Shown: one piece after another, positions 1-12,027 of the stretch
How positions within the stretch are numbered: the stretch's first letter is position 1
How the letters are laid out: every line of letters begins with the position of its first letter
NCBI RefSeq assembly: GCF_003573695.1
Contig: NC_039364.1
Span: 67,724,256 to 67,788,255, forward strand
Reading direction: 5' to 3'
Length of the DNA stretch: 64,000 bases
From: Papaver somniferum
Lineage: Eukaryota > Streptophyta > Magnoliopsida > Ranunculales > Papaveraceae
Program-made: the position numbers and the translations under genes
Notes under the pieces: model-generated
Databases searched by the model: none
What the model was told of the DNA's origin: nothing
What the model saw: only the letters and a program-made list of their open reading frames with translations

Positions 1-3000
1 TCAACTGATCCGCCTCTGCGGATGGATCATCCTGATGCTATGACATCTCCGCCTCCTGAGGACACTGATATACCTGATGGTACGGATGTGGCTCTGATTC
101 CTGAGGATGCTGAGGATCCTGGGGTTGAAGAAGTTGTTGTTGAGGACTTTCCAACTCCTCCTCCTCATTATGAGCTTCATAGGCTTCAATTACATGACAA
201 GGATAGATTTGATCATCTATCCATAACCGAGATCACCAAGTCTTTTCGTCGTCATAAGTTCGAGATCTCCTTTGTCGATGGTCCTGATGTTCTCACCGAT
301 TCCTTGATCCGGAGTTTTCCTTATGATGAAAATAACCTCCTAATCAGTGTTGGTCAGTTGGATGCTGGTATGATCCTCCCTTTGTTTGGTAGAAAGGATC
401 CCTTCTACTATGACGTCTTGTCTTCCAGGGATGACCCGATAAATAATACTCAGGTCCGAGAAGTTATGCAGTATACTGGAAAATTTTGGCGTGCCCTTCG
501 CGAAAGCTGGTACGGTAGCAAGGGTAAAACAACCCTGGAGTCCTATGATCCCTTTGTTGAGGGGATATCTAAGCGAGAGGATTATACCCCCGCCAACTTC
601 AATGCTACCTATGCTGATGCTATCCAGAAGAGTAATCTTCTTCCTTGGAGTGTTGGACCTCGTCGTATCCATGTTACTACCAGGAAAATCCTGGAAGGCA
701 ATATCCTTCGTCTATTAGAGGATATTGATAAGACTGGTTTGACTGTCATCCCTTACTCTGCCAAGCTACCTCTGCCGAAGTCTGATCGCATTCGTCTTTA
801 CCATGATGATCGCTGGGCATGTACCCTTCTTCGTGTGGTGGGTCCCTGGGCCTATGGTTTTACTACTGCTGATCCTCACGTTCCCCGCACAGATTTCACT
901 ATACCCGAGAAGTATGATGTATATCAGCCTTGGGTCTTCAATCATGCTGCTTCTCACGAGGTACCCTTCGTTTCTTCTTGAAGATTTTTGCTTTTGAAGG
1001 TTTTTGCTTTAATAACTTTGCTTGATTTTCTGATGGCTTTCTTTTGTAGTTTTCCCATACTGCCCCTGCTTCGTCTGCTGGAACTGGTCCGGGCTCTGCT
1101 GGTAACTCCGTGGCTACCAGTACTAGGAAGAGGAAGGCTTCAGTTGACGCAGCTACACCAACACCTGCGGAGGTAAGGATTACTATCATACTTTTGTGCT
1201 TGTAAGTTCCTTAGTATCTTGCCCCTGATCCTTAGCTGCCGCATGTGTTCTTCTATAGTCTTCCAAGAGGAAGGGCAAGTTGAAGGCTGTGATTGATATT
1301 GAAGCTTCGGATGAGGATCCCAAGGCTGCCGAGGGGGTTCCGGAGGATGAAGTCATGGGGGATATTCAGGATACTAGCCTCAACCCTCATTTGAATGATA
1401 TTGAGGAAGATTTTTCCAAGGATATCCTCAGTCATGTTCGTGATGGTTCGGTGGAGGGTGAGAATCTCCTTGCTGGTAGTGGTGCTCAGTTGATCAACCC
1501 GTTCAAGATCCTGTTCCTACTTCGTCTTTGAAGATGCCTTCGTTTTATGCCCCTAGCAGAACGTTGCATGTTGTCTTGGCTACTGCTGAAGCTGCTGTCG
1601 TAGCTTCCAAGAGCCTTCCTTCATCTCCTGCTACTTCGCTTCAATCTAGTGGTTCATTTGCAAAGGTTGTTACCCCCGTGGTGAGGGTTAATAGTTCAGA
1701 CTCTCAGCCGAAGAAGAAGGTTGTGATTTCACTAGCTAGCTTCTCCTTCAATGCTACACCAACTTCATTGGGGAGCTCTCAGTCTGTTTCTACTGCCCCT
1801 GTTAACAAAGTTGTTGGACCTCCACCTTCGTCACCAGATTGGACTAGACTGGGTAATCTTCCTTCTGCTGGTGATATGGACTTAGGCGGTGCTCATGATT
1901 TTCCTTCGGTTCTTATCTCATCCACCATGTCGTCTCTTCGTCGTGGTGAGGGCTCAGCAATCGTGCCCCTTGTTCGTTCTCAAGCTTTTGAGGGAGTTGT
2001 TGTTGAGCCTAGCCAGGGTAAGATGTCTGAGAACTTGAGCGTTGGTAGTTCTGATGATGCCATTCTCGAAGCCGTCTTGCGGGACTCTAAGGGTCCTTTT
2101 TCTGTTGGGGTTGATCACCATCGTCTTGGTTGTTCTTTTGAGGTGGCTTCTCAGCTGGATGTGCTATCTGATCAGTATCGTGCGGCTAAAAAGTTGTTCT
2201 TTGACCCGGATTGCCTCCGCTCTAGTCATAGCTTTGGTTAGATCCGTAGGGGTAACATCCAGGAGATGGAGGCTTTCATGGACACCTACGTCGATTTCCT
2301 CCATCGCCTCTCAGCATTCTCAGTAAGTAATTCTTGCCTTACTTTTTTGCTTCTCGTTTTTGTCATTCATATGCTCTTATACTTCTTTCTTCGGCAGCTT
2401 TGTAAGAAGATCGATGTTGGCTATACCTTATTCAAGGTTTATAGAGCTAAGTATACTCATTTGAGTGCTCTATTGGAACGTACCCATCAAGAACATGCCC
2501 TTGCTGTCTCACAACAACCTTCATCTAGTAATGATGTTAATGCTGCTAAGATATCTTCGTTGGATGACGATCTGAGAAAGACTCAGAGATCCCTGGAGGA
2601 TTGTTTGTTGGCTCTTGAAAGAGCCAATAATGCTTCCAAAGTCGCTGAGGATGGTCGTAAAGCTGCCGAATCTGCTTTAGCTGCTGAATCTTCCAAATCC
2701 ATAGGTTCGTTTCTTCTTCACCTTAGATTTTTCTTCATTCTTGCTTGGCTTCATAGTCCTAAGGTATCCTTCGCCTGCCAGCTGGTAGTTCTAGTGAACT
2801 TAGATGCCTCCGGGATCAAGTAACCAAGTTAACCTATAACGTATGGTATTATCAAAAGAAATCTGATAGACTGATGAACTTAACTGTTCACAATGAGGCC
2901 GGACTTTCCCTTGAGTCTGCTCATAATGCGGATTTAGTGAAGCAGATGTATTTACTTTGTAAGGAGTGTGACGACGCCCTTAATTGGAAGGAGAATCTCA

Positions 3001-3794
3001 TTTTAAAGCAAAAGGAGGGTATTTCCTTAGTCGAGAAACGTTTCTCAGCCCAAGAAGTTATCCGTGAGAAGTATCATGCAGATTTTGAAGATGCATGTGC
3101 TTCCTTAGATAAGGTTACTGCAGAACGGAATGTCTTATCTTCTGAGGTATGTTCTTTTAAGAACAAACTTGTCGAGGCTGGATCCATTTCTTCTTCCATG
3201 TCTTATGCATCTCTAGTAAAAAGGTTGGAAGAGTTAGAGAATGTTTACCAAGCTTTGTCCTCTGAGAATGCTTCGCTCCGGATTGATGTTGTGATCTCCG
3301 GACGGAATGAGATACCCTTGTGGAGGATCTCGATGCCGCTGAGGTGGATCTTTCTGAGGCTCAACATAGTTTAGAAGAATCCCTTAGCCATGCAGAAGGT
3401 AGCTTAGGACCCTTATTTTTCCGCTGAATCCTTTGTGTCTTTAACTGCTTTTTTCTTATTGCTGATACCCTTTGCTTCCGCAGGTCTCCAGGAGAAAATG
3501 ATGGGTGCGAACGCCAATATTTCCCGTCTTGAAGGTCAGATATCCTCGTTGGAGATTTCTCGCCAATTTGATGCTGCTGCTAAGTTTAAGTCTGAGGCGC
3601 TTCAGCAAGCTAACGATCAGCTTAGTGCTCAGATGATGGAGCTTCGTCAAAAGTCGGCTTCGGATATGGAGGTTCAAGCTTCTCAGATGAAGGTGCATTT
3701 CGAGCATTCGGCCGTTGATTATATCAACAATGCCTTTGCATAGGCTGAGCTCCAAGCCGAAGAAGTTGTCTTTCCTCGTCTTTCTTATCCTTGA
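1..3794 (+). pseudogene. aORF of E1: antisense multi-exon gene, broken
   Basis: This spliced gene runs opposite to gag-pol. My exon model is 1-960 (open to the left; the frame is already open at base 1, so the ATG at 43 inside it is not the likely start), 1050-1172, 1259-2322, 2398-2704, 2782-3398 and 3484-3794. All junctions are GT-AG. Exon 1 encodes a globular domain ending in a Y-x-PWVF motif that resembles the Pfam family called putative gypsy-type transposon (Transposase_28). Exon 2 has a basic TRKRK patch. Exons 4-6 are hydrophilic and heptad-rich, probably coiled coil. Damage: a frameshift near 1500, TAG at 2239-2241, a 1-base deletion near 3285 (exon 5 is 617 bases against 618 in E2), and TAG at 3741-3743. 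Its function is unknown. Confidence 0.8.
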
Positions 3795-4499
3795 TGTGTC
3801 CTGTTTCTTTTTAACTGAACTCTTTGTTGTGTTATGTCCCCAGCTGAGGGGTCTTTGTTGTATCCTTTCGTTGAAACAATGCTTTGTTACGATGTGAACC
3901 TTTGTTATCTGCAACTTTTAAGATATGTTAGTTGTATTTTGGTAATATTATTATGGTACCCTTAGTATTGCATGAATATATATATGTAGACGTATTGTGT
4001 CTAGTTATTCGCACATTCGATTCATCACAAGGTGCTAAGGTCTCTTTGACCTTTGGTGGAACATTCATCATCCTACCCAAGTATCCTTTGGCCAGAAGGT
4101 ACCGTGGTGGCGAGGGCTCCTACATGGGTAATAATTTTCCTGTAACCCTACGTGTTTAGCGCGATGGCTGCTTTACTTCGACAAGGTATATCTATAGGGG
4201 ATGTCTTACTTTTTCTTATTTCCTCATGAACGGAGCTATCACTCCGAGGATCCGAGTATTGACACATGCGCAGTTGTGCCTTGCCTTGTCTCATCGTCAA
4301 TTCTGACGGAGGGTGTCTATTCTAACCCAATTTGTGTTTAATCAAACAGACTTTTATCTTAGCAAAAAAGTTTCTTCCATTGATTAGTAAGGTCTATAAT
4401 ACCTTTGATCAGGGATAGAACTGGTGGGCCGTTTCCCCTTCCCTTCTTCTCCTGAGTAATAACCATTTACGGGTAGTACTTCTTTAGGTACATTGCGTT
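3795..4499. other. E1 convergent spacer between integrase and aORF
   Basis: This is the non-coding gap between the tail of the aORF (plus strand) and the tail of integrase (minus strand). It contains a block at about 4020-4200 that is clearly conserved with E2 36490-36660, and a purine-rich tract on the minus strand near 4425-4455 (GAAGGGAAGGGG core) that is conserved with E2 36230-36250. The purine tract could be a second polypurine tract for plus-strand priming; that is inference. I see no reliable long gene here. Confidence 0.55.
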
Positions 4500-5640
4500 C
4501 TAGGGGTGTTGTAATACTTCACCTTTTAGGTTCCTTAGGTAGTATGATACTTTCCCGGCAATGTCGTGTATGATATAGGGTCCGTCCCATGTCGTAGCTA
4601 GCTTGCCCCACTCCTTCTTTCTTTGATACGGTGGTATCTGTCGTAGCACGTACTCTTCGACCACAAAGTTTCTTGGGATAACCCGTTTATTGTATTCACG
4701 TGCTAGCATTCGTTGGTAGTTTACCATCTTTTGCAAATCCACTTCTCGTCTTTCTTCGAGATCATCAAGCTTTTCGAGCATCAGGGCCGTCGTCAGGTTC
4801 TTTTCCCATGCCTCCGTTTTTGTTGTTGGCAGTATTATTTCCGTTGGGATGACTGCTTCGGCTCCATAGGTTAGCAAGAACGGAATTTATCACGTAGCTT
4901 CCCTTCTTGTAGTTCGGTAGGCCCATAGGACATTGTGTAGCTGTTAACACCATCTTTTCTTGTATGCTCCTAGCTTCTTTTTCAAGTTCATCGCTATCGT
5001 ATTGTTAGTCGCCTCCGCTTGTCCATTGCTCTTAGGGTATATCGGAGTGGACTTGTTTTTCTGAATGTTAAAAGTGTTGAACAACATGTCTATATTCTTT
5101 CCCTCCAACTGCTTTCCATTGTCAGAGACTATGGCGGCTGGTATCCCGAACCTGCAGATGATTTGTTCAAAAAAATTTAAAGACGTCTGTGTCTCTAATT
5201 CTCGCCAAAGCTCTTGCTTCCACCTACTTGGTGAAATAATCCGTAGCCACGATAAGGTATTTTCTTTTTAATGTCCCTTCTATCAAAGGTCCAACAATAT
5301 CAACCCCCCATTTGACGAATGGCCATGGGCTGATGACTGAGTTGAGCTCCGTTGTTGGTGCCCTAATCTTCCTGGCAAAGCGTTGGCATCTTTCGCAGCG
5401 CTTAGCCACATTTTTTGAATCTTCCTCCATGCTCAGCCAATAGTATCCTTGCATCTTACCTTTCATTTCTAAGGACCTTCTTCCGCTATGGTTGCCGGCT
5501 TCTCCGCTGTGTATATCATGCAGTATTTTCCTGCCTTCGGTTTGTGAGAGGCACCGTATCAGAGGTCCGAGAAATGACCTTCTGTATAGTATCCCATCAG
5601 GTAGGCTGTACATAGATGCCTTGGACTCGAGTTTACGAGC
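4500..5640 (-). pseudogene. E1 integrase (broken)
   Basis: Integrase inserts the retrotransposon cDNA into chromosomal DNA. From 5613 leftward the translation shows an HHCC-type zinc module (an H-x2-H-like HDIHSGEAGNH segment, then CERC), followed by the core with D in WGVDIVGP and the lysine-rich KRKYLIVATDYFTK. A stop follows at 5224. The C-terminal part reads in another segment (4500-4877), with the GAEAVIPTEI motif and the basic tail KKEWGKLATTWDGPY typical of gypsy integrases. The middle, with the second D and the E, is scattered over frames between 4880 and 5220. It directly follows the second RNase H and a short acidic linker (5641-5934). Confidence 0.85.
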
Positions 5641-6336
5641 TTATTTGACGTCTGTTGGTAAGGTACCTTTATCAAGATACTGGTGAATTTGGATTCTCCA
5701 ATCATTTTCTGCTTCGTCTTTGTTGCTTTCATCCGACATGGACAGGTCTTTGTCAGACTCGTCGGCTTCGTTATCTGGCTCTTCTATCCCTTCGTCTTCT
5801 TTCTCCTTTTCTGCTTCCCTCATGGCCCGAATTTGGACGACCATGGCTTCTCCAACGCCCGAGGTTGGCCCTTCTATCGAAGGTTCGTATATCCTCCCAA
5901 TTTGCACGGAGGTGGTATTCCTGTCCCTCAGCATTGATGATATAAATGCTGAGGAATCTGCGTGTCTGTTGTCTTTTCGACAGACGTGTCTGAATGTGAC
6001 TTATTCGATCTTTGATGCATGCTCGTGTGCTAACTTTAGGTATGAAGACAATATCGGATCCAGAGTTTGATATTTGAGCTTGATTTGTCTAATGACCAGC
6101 CGTGAGTCACTAGTCAGACGAACATCTGATAAGCCTAGCTCCTGTGCCAAGCGTAGACCGTGTATGACCGCCTCGTACTCCGTGATGTTGTTAGTGTATT
6201 GTTCGAATTCTAACCTGAATGCATAGATGAGTCGATATCCAGTAGGGGTTGTTATTACAATCCCTATGCATGCGCCTTCTCCGTTGGAGGAGCCATCTAC
6301 GAATATCTCCCACCTTCGTAAATTTTTTGGTTCCAA
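5641..6336 (-). pseudogene. E1 second (archaeal-type) RNase H plus acidic linker
   Basis: The domain at 6001-6336 begins with FVDGSSNGEG (first catalytic D), has EYEAVIHGLRLAQ (catalytic E) and SDSRLVIRQ (catalytic D). This is the pattern of the additional RNase H known from Tat-group gypsy elements, distinct from the RNase H fused to RT. It would help remove genomic RNA during reverse transcription. A stop or shift near 6001 separates it from a Glu/Asp-rich linker (5641-5934) that leads to integrase. E2 has the same arrangement in one open frame, so the breaks here are decay. Confidence 0.85.
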
Positions 6337-6363
6337 GATGTCTTCTGGTTCCGTCTTATCCTC

Positions 6364-6983
6364 CTATATTCCTGGGATGTCGTCTATTTCTGCTTTGTCG
6401 TTGAGAGGTAGGTCCGCTAGGAAGTCCGCTAAGATTTGTGATTTCTCAGCTTTCCTTGTCTCGAAGATTATGTGAAACTGTTTGATCATGGCACTCCATT
6501 TCGCTACCCTTCCAATCTTTTCCATGTTGTCCAGGATTTGACTTATCTGAGCTTTTGTGAAGACTCGGATGGTATGTGCGTCGAAATATATCCTTAGTTT
6601 TTGTGTTGCCGCTACTAAGGAATATATGAGCTGCTCCACCTTGGTATGGACGCTCCGCTGAACTGAGTGTCTTGCTAATGTAGTACAGGCTTTTCTCCTT
6701 TACCATGGTCTAGTACCAATACTGCGCTCACAATGTAGCTTGTTGCTGCCAAGTATAAGATGAGTATCTCACCTGGCTCCGGTTTCTGCAGGATAGGTAC
6801 TGATGCTAAGTACTCTTTGATCTTGTGAAAGGCTTGTTCACATTCTTCGGTCCATGTAAACCTGTTTCCTTTCCTTAGCGTATCGAAAAATGCTTTGCAT
6901 TTATCCGACGACCTTTATATGAATCTTCCCATGGAATCCAAGATTCCATTAAGCTTTTGCACTCCTTTTAAAGTTTGTGGAGA
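6364..6983 (-). pseudogene. E1 gypsy RNase H domain (broken)
   Basis: This is the RNase H normally fused to RT, which degrades the RNA strand of the RNA:DNA hybrid. The translation carries KSLYYISKTLSSAE and a LRIYFDAHTIRVFTKA stretch, both typical of plant gypsy RT-RNase H. It is spread over two frames (6446-6706 and 6364-6639), so at least one frameshift lies near 6640. The connection domain upstream, about 6700-6983, is also out of frame. E2 carries the same segment largely open. Confidence 0.82.
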
Positions 6984-7913
6984 TCATATCTCTATCATTG
7001 CTCTGACCCTTTCAGGGTCTACTTCTATTCCTCGCTTAGTTACCAAGTATCCCAAGAATTTTCCTGAGGTTACTCCGAACGTGCATTTCTCCGGGTTCAC
7101 CTTCATGTGGAAATTTCTCATGGCTTCGAATATCTCCCTTAGGTCTGACATGTGTTTTTTTGCTTCTTTTCTCTTGACGAGCATATCGTCCACGTAGACC
7201 TCTAGTATCTTGCCTATCCATGGCTTAAAGATTTTGTCCACTAATCGTTGGTATGTTGCCCCCGCGCTTTTTAGTCCAAAAGGCATCCTTGTATAACAAT
7301 ATAATCCTCATGGGGTAAAGAACGCAATATTCTCTTGATATTCTTCTGCAAGGGATATTTGGTTGTAGCCTGAGTATCCATCCATGAAGGATAGTCTCTG
7401 GTGCCCTTCGCTTGCGTTGACCAGTTGGTCAATGTTTGGCAGTGGGTAGCTATCTTTGGGGCACGCTTTTTTGAGATTTCTAAAGTCAATGCAAATGCGC
7501 ACGCCTCCGTTCTTCTTAGGTACGATTACCATGTTAGATATCCACGTAGGATATTTGACCTCTCGTATGAATCCTACTGCGAGTAACTTTTGTAACTCCT
7601 TTTCTACCGCTTCATGATAGATATCCGCCACCTTACGGATGCGCTGTTTAAATGGTGGAATTTCTGGTTTGAGCCGAAGATGGTGTAAGACCAAATTTGG
7701 GTCAATTCCTGGCATGTCTTCCATTGACCATGCGAAGACTTCTGCGTATTCCCCGAGTAACCTTTGTAGTTGCATCTCCTCTTCCTCTTCAAGTAAAGTT
7801 CCAATGTTGAGCATTTTCGGTTCTGTCTCCGTTCGGATGTTGATTTTCTTCGTTGGTTCCACCGGTGGGAAGGTTTGTTGCTGAGGCCGTTGAGGAGTGC
7901 TTTTCTGTAATTG
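6984..7913 (-). pseudogene. E1 reverse transcriptase (one nonsense break)
   Basis: RT copies the element RNA into DNA. From about 7862 the translation contains the linker VEPTKKIN, the RT start FKQRIRKVADIYHE, GFIREVKYPTWISNMVIVPKKNGG, RICIDFRNLKKACPKD, MDGYSGYNQI, MPFGLKSAGATYQRL, the catalytic YVDDMLVK (its two Asp bind metal) and LGYLVTKRGIE. A stop at about 7308-7310, just before GLYCYTRMPFG, splits it, and the frame ends at 6984. The region upstream of VEPTKKIN continues in frame back to the UGA at 7914-7916, so RT has no ATG of its own at its N terminus. This supports expression as part of a gag-pol fusion. Confidence 0.9.
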
Positions 7914-7916
7914 TCA
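7914..7916 (-). promoter_or_regulatory. Putative leaky UGA between gag-protease and pol (E1)
   Basis: On the minus strand the protease tail ends ...DVSAK, then UGA, then CAA UUA CAG, and the same frame continues straight into RT. UGA followed by CAAUUA fits the CAR-YYA context known to promote stop readthrough, as in tobamoviruses. The same stop and context occur in E2 at 32758-32760. Readthrough itself is inferred. Confidence 0.6.
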
Positions 7917-8801
7917 TTTGGCGGAAACATCCTCCCTTGGAGTGGCGGAGGTGCTTGTCTCTGGAACTGAGATGGCTTCGAGAACTGAGATGGATCCGTC
8001 TTTCACCTCCATGGTGTTTGCTTTTCGTCGTTTTCTTTCGTGTTGTTGGGTAGCAGCTCTTTCTTCGTTGAGTCTGACCTTTGCTAGATTGCACAACCTT
8101 GCGTCTTGCTAGTCACCTTTGATTTCCATCTCACCCATGGGTGTAGGGAATCGTAGGTATTGATGATATGTCGAAGTTGTTCCTCGTAATCTATGGACCC
8201 ATAATCTGCCCATAATTACATTGTAGGGTGAAGGTGCTTCCACCACGCAGAACCGTGTATTGGTTATTAAGGGACTTGTACGTACCTGCAAGACAATTTC
8301 TCCTTTTGGCCTAGAGACTGCTCCGTTGAAACCGTATATGGTCCAAGTGGAAGAATCCATTTATTCCGCTGTCAAACCCATGCGTAGGTAGGGTTTATAA
8401 AATAGTACATTTAACGAACTTCCCCCGTCAACAAGGACCTTCGTACTGTTCCATCCGTGTATTGGAAGAGTGATCACTAATGGATCGTTGTGCATTTCGA
8501 CCTCCTGGTTGACGTCTTTTGTTGAGAATGTTAATGGTGTGGCCATCCATTCCTCCCAAGTGCTAGTAGGTGGTCCACTTAGCTGGAACACCTCGTGGGC
8601 TTCTAGCTTGTTTCTGTTTCGAGCTAAGTCGAGGATATCTTCGAGAAGTTCTTTTTGACCTCCGTTGGAAAAGGTGATCATGTTGATATACTTTCCCTCT
8701 TGGGGTAATTCTACCATTTTCTTGGGGATTTCCTCGGTTTCAGCAGGTTGTATCTCTACGTACTCCATGAATTTTCCTTCGTCTATGAATATCTGGATCA
8801 C
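7917..8801 (-). pseudogene. E1 aspartic protease region
   Basis: The protease cleaves the Gag-Pol polyprotein. The translation at 8361-8801 contains the active-site segment KVLVDGGSSLNVLFY (D-G-G in place of the common D-T-G), and 8109-8360 continues with the flap-like YGFNGAVSRPKGE and the closing NVIMGRLWVHRLRG. A stop at 8358-8360 and another at 8109-8111 interrupt it. After the protease comes a basic, Glu-rich tail (7917-8096) that ends at the UGA. It is fused in frame to gag upstream, as in E2. Confidence 0.85.
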
Positions 8802-10524
8802 GTTCCGTAGATGGTAGAACGCGTCAGTTGTATGCCCGTAGTATTGGTGGTATGCACAATACTCCTTAGCCTACTTCGTTTTGTCTGGCTGCTTTCCCCG
8901 AGTATTAGGGTAAGGAAAGCCCGACTTTGCTCCCTCTTTGTTGAGAATGTGAGAGAACGTTGTATTCAGCTTTGTGTAGATTTTATCTACGAATTCTTCT
9001 CGTCCTTTGCTTCTTTTTCCATCTTCGTATTTGGATCGTTTGTCTCGAAAGCTGGTCCTGCCCCCGACTTCGTTTTGTCGCTTAGGTATCTCCGGAATTG
9101 GTTCCAGGGAGTTGGTACGCTGTGGCTCTGTTGTTGTCTTTGCTTGTGCCCTGGGGTTGTCCTTCTGTATTTTTTCGAGTCTGATGTAGCGGTCTTGGAC
9201 AACCCTGAGATCTCCTTCAGAATCGAGGGCTCTGTTGTGAAGCTCCACAAAGATGGTTTAGGTTATATCAAGTCCATACTTATAGCAATTAATGTTAATT
9301 TCGGGATTGACTTTTCCAATTTCTTGGCACGTCTTTTGCCACATGTCTGTGTACTGCATCAATGTTTACTGGGGTACGATAGCTAAGCAAATAGCCTATC
9401 TAACCCTGCCTTTGTTGATTTGTTGTACATGTATGTCTCCAAAAACACCATGGACAATTGCTCAAAAGAGTCAATTGAGTTTGCTGGTAAATTGTCATAC
9501 CGGGCTAGTGCTGATCCCGTCAAGCTTGCAGGGAAGTACCTACAAATTACTACCTCATCTCTTTCCCAATGGGCAAGGACACGAGTGTAATACCGTAGGT
9601 GGGCTGCAAGATCTGAGGTATCGTTGTATGCTTGGAACGTAGGTACCGGGCATTTCGGAGGGATGGACTCCCTCAAAATGCGAAAAGACAATGGGGATGT
9701 GGTTGCCTCTTGAAGCACTTCTTCTAGTCTTGCGCCTGCGTGGCCAATTTTTAGGCCTTGTATCTTCTTCCGCATTTTCTCCATTTTCTTCATAACCATG
9801 TTCACATTGTGAGCATCTTTGGAAAATGCTTCGTCGTAGTAGGATTGGGAGGGCTTGTATGTCGAGTCCGTCTCGTCTGAATCGTGGTGCGTTCTCCTGG
9901 CTCCCTTAGGTTGATTGGTCTGTGGTGGGTTGAGATCCACCCTTAGTCTTCGTGAGATAGCTCCGTTTTCACGCCTTTTTGGTGGAGGGTGAGCTTCGGA
10001 GCCTTCGATCTGTATGTCCATCATACCTTTGAGGTTCTGGTTCTCTTGAGCCATCTCGTGCATTGCATCCTCGTTCTCCTTATTACGGAGTAGCAAGGCT
10101 GCTATTTGTGCTGCCATTTGGTCTTCGTCTTGGACCCCACCTCCCTGAGGAGTGTTGTCGGCCGGATCTTCGGAGTTATCTGCTCCTTCTTCTATAACTG
10201 GTGCCTCTGGATCTATCTGATTGGAGTTAGGTTTCCTAACCCTCGTCCCGTAGGAACTAAGGTTCTGGGTAACCTTGCGTTGGCCGCAGGTGGCTGCGTA
10301 TTGGTGGGATGCTCCGGTAACGACATGCCGTAAAGTGGTTGAGATCCTGATGTTTGCCCCATCCCTTCGGCAGGAATAGGTGATTTGTTAGCAATCGTTC
10401 TTCTTGCTATTTGGCTTTGTCCGTCCTATGCTTCGGTTCTTTGATTCGCTTGAGACGACTTTTGAGATCTTCCTCTGGTAAGTGCTGGTCGTGAGCTTGT
10501 TGGTATCTCATTTGGTTTCTGCAT
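8802..10524 (-). pseudogene. E1 gag (broken)
   Basis: Gag forms the intracellular particle and binds element RNA. The start is the ATG at 10522-10524 (MQKPNEIP), which aligns with E2 30149. A TAG at 10426-10428 and further shifts break the N-terminal part. The capsid-like retrotransposon gag domain lies at 9383-10117, with LTGSALARYDNLPANSIDSFEQL and LETYMYNKSTK. The C-terminal part lies at 8871-9248. The knuckle CAYHQYYGH near 8840-8870 has lost its last Cys, which reads Phe here. It lies 580 bases inside the 5' LTR. Confidence 0.85.
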
Positions 10525-11102
10525 GCCTTCGGCTTTCGTTATCCTGCGGTTACAGAAAGTTGACGAATCTGCTACTTGGGTGCCTTCACCAAAAGTAGCA
10601 ATTAATGCTCCGACACAGAAGACGGCCGAGTAGATTTTTCAGAAAAGGACTGAAATAATGTTTTTGAAAGACATGTATTAAATACTTATGACACCCTTGG
10701 AAAAAAACAACCTTAAATGTTGAAAACCAAATAAAAGGAGGTGTCAGGTCTCGCGAAAAACAAGGTTATTGAATGCTTTAGAAGATCTTTCTTCCTTAAA
10801 ATCTCACTGAGATTCCTCTGTCAGTCAAAGGTTCTCAGATCTAAAATATGCTCTGTTAAAAAAGGTTGTTTTAGTATAAAACAAAGATTTTGACGTTTTG
10901 TGAGTACGATTTTGTAAAACAAATTCTAGATCTGTAACAAGGTACGTCTTTAGAGGCTATGAACTCAAAAAACATACACAAATAACGGATGAACAAATCA
11001 CTAGAGAGTGAGATTCATCGTTTTGGAGCACAAATCCCTTTGTTTCGAAAGATACATAAGTTAAAGGTAAAACTATGTCTAAACTCAAGCTCGTGAACAA
11101 AA
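10525..11102. other. E1 5' untranslated leader
   Basis: This stretch lies between the gag start and the primer binding site. I see no coding frame. It is colinear with the E2 leader 29569-30148 and probably carries packaging and dimerisation signals, which I cannot locate by eye. Confidence 0.5.
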
Positions 11103-11116
11103 CACGGTGGGCGCCA
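11103..11116 (-). other. E1 primer binding site
   Basis: The minus strand reads TGGCGCCCACCGTG three bases inside the LTR end. The TGG start fits the CCA end of a tRNA primer. The same site occurs in E2 at 29555-29568. I cannot name the tRNA with confidence. Confidence 0.75.
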
Positions 11117-11119
11117 AAC

Positions 11120-12027
11120 TGTGACTACTCGTTTTCCCGTAGTCTACGTAATGTATACAACTCAGAGAATCAGATGCTAAGTAGTATCGATACCTCTGTT
11201 GAACTGACAATGCTAAGTAGTAAAAGATATTAAACATCACAATAATAACAAAGAACTCAACTATAATGTAAAAGCTTCTACATTATCATGAGGCACAAGA
11301 GATTACGTGGTTCGACATTTTTCTACGTCCACGGGGTAATGAGTGATTGTTTTGTATTAAGTATGGTGGTTACAAAGATCTTAAATGTTTCCCAAAGTAA
11401 TAGAGAGAACTCAAGTTGAAGTAAATAATTAAGTTCTAAACATTAAAGAGGTATAAGCTTAAGACTAGATCTTCTCTCCTAGATATTGGATTCCCTTATT
11501 TTGTTGGTGAGGTCTGGTATTTATAACCCCTTCTGCTCCAGGTATATCTTTGCTGCCTTTGGGTCCATCGTCTACTGATATACCTTTCATACACATTGTA
11601 CCTTTGTTCACCGCTCGCCTTATCCAGTCGAACCTTGCCACCTCAACTGACCCACGTTCCTTCAGGAACACCCCAACCTTAGTATAGGTTGTACCTTCGT
11701 TCACCGCCAGCTTCTACCAATCGGGTTCTGCCACATAGTCTCTCTCCACGTGCTTTGGTTATGCGTGTAGATAAGGGATTTGAGCATTTAATGCTGATTA
11801 TATATCCCATCTACTTTTGTCCCTTCGCAGGCTGCCTCCTTGTAGACTAGTATTTTACTCTTCTGATCTCAACCGTCGAGGCATCCTTCCTTGGGACGAG
11901 ATAAAGTATATCTACGAAGGTATAAGTTGTAACTCAGGCTTCTCTGTATAGCGAGGGATACACAGTTAACTTCTGAATGCAGCCACTAAGATCGTGACAC
12001 GTGCCCTGCAAAATATTGGTATTCACA
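11120..12027 (-). repeat. E1 5' LTR with TATA box
   Basis: The repeat is 908 bases. Its minus-strand ends are TGTGAATACCAATA and AGTAGTCACA, matching the E2 LTR ends. A TATAAATA box lies at 11518-11525 on the minus strand, with the pol II start expected about 30 bases further on. The U3 part contains several GAAGGTAC-like short motifs. The matching 3' LTR is off the left edge. Confidence 0.92.

Larger units (their letters stand above)
1..12027 (-). mobile_element. E1: Tat-type Ty3/gypsy LTR retrotransposon, 3' end outside window
   Basis: Reading on the minus strand from 12027: 5' LTR, primer binding site, gag with a CHHC-like knuckle, aspartic protease, RT with a YVDD motif, RNase H, second RNase H, integrase, then a gene on the opposite strand. 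The order protease-RT-RNase H-integrase identifies Ty3/gypsy. The extra RNase H and antisense gene identify the Tat group by established knowledge. Several frameshifts and stops make it inactive. It sits inside copia-type element D: the sequence right of its LTR (from 12028, read on the minus strand) matches the D-type internal sequence found near 53215-53250. The 3' LTR and the other target-site copy lie left of position 1. Confidence 0.93.
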
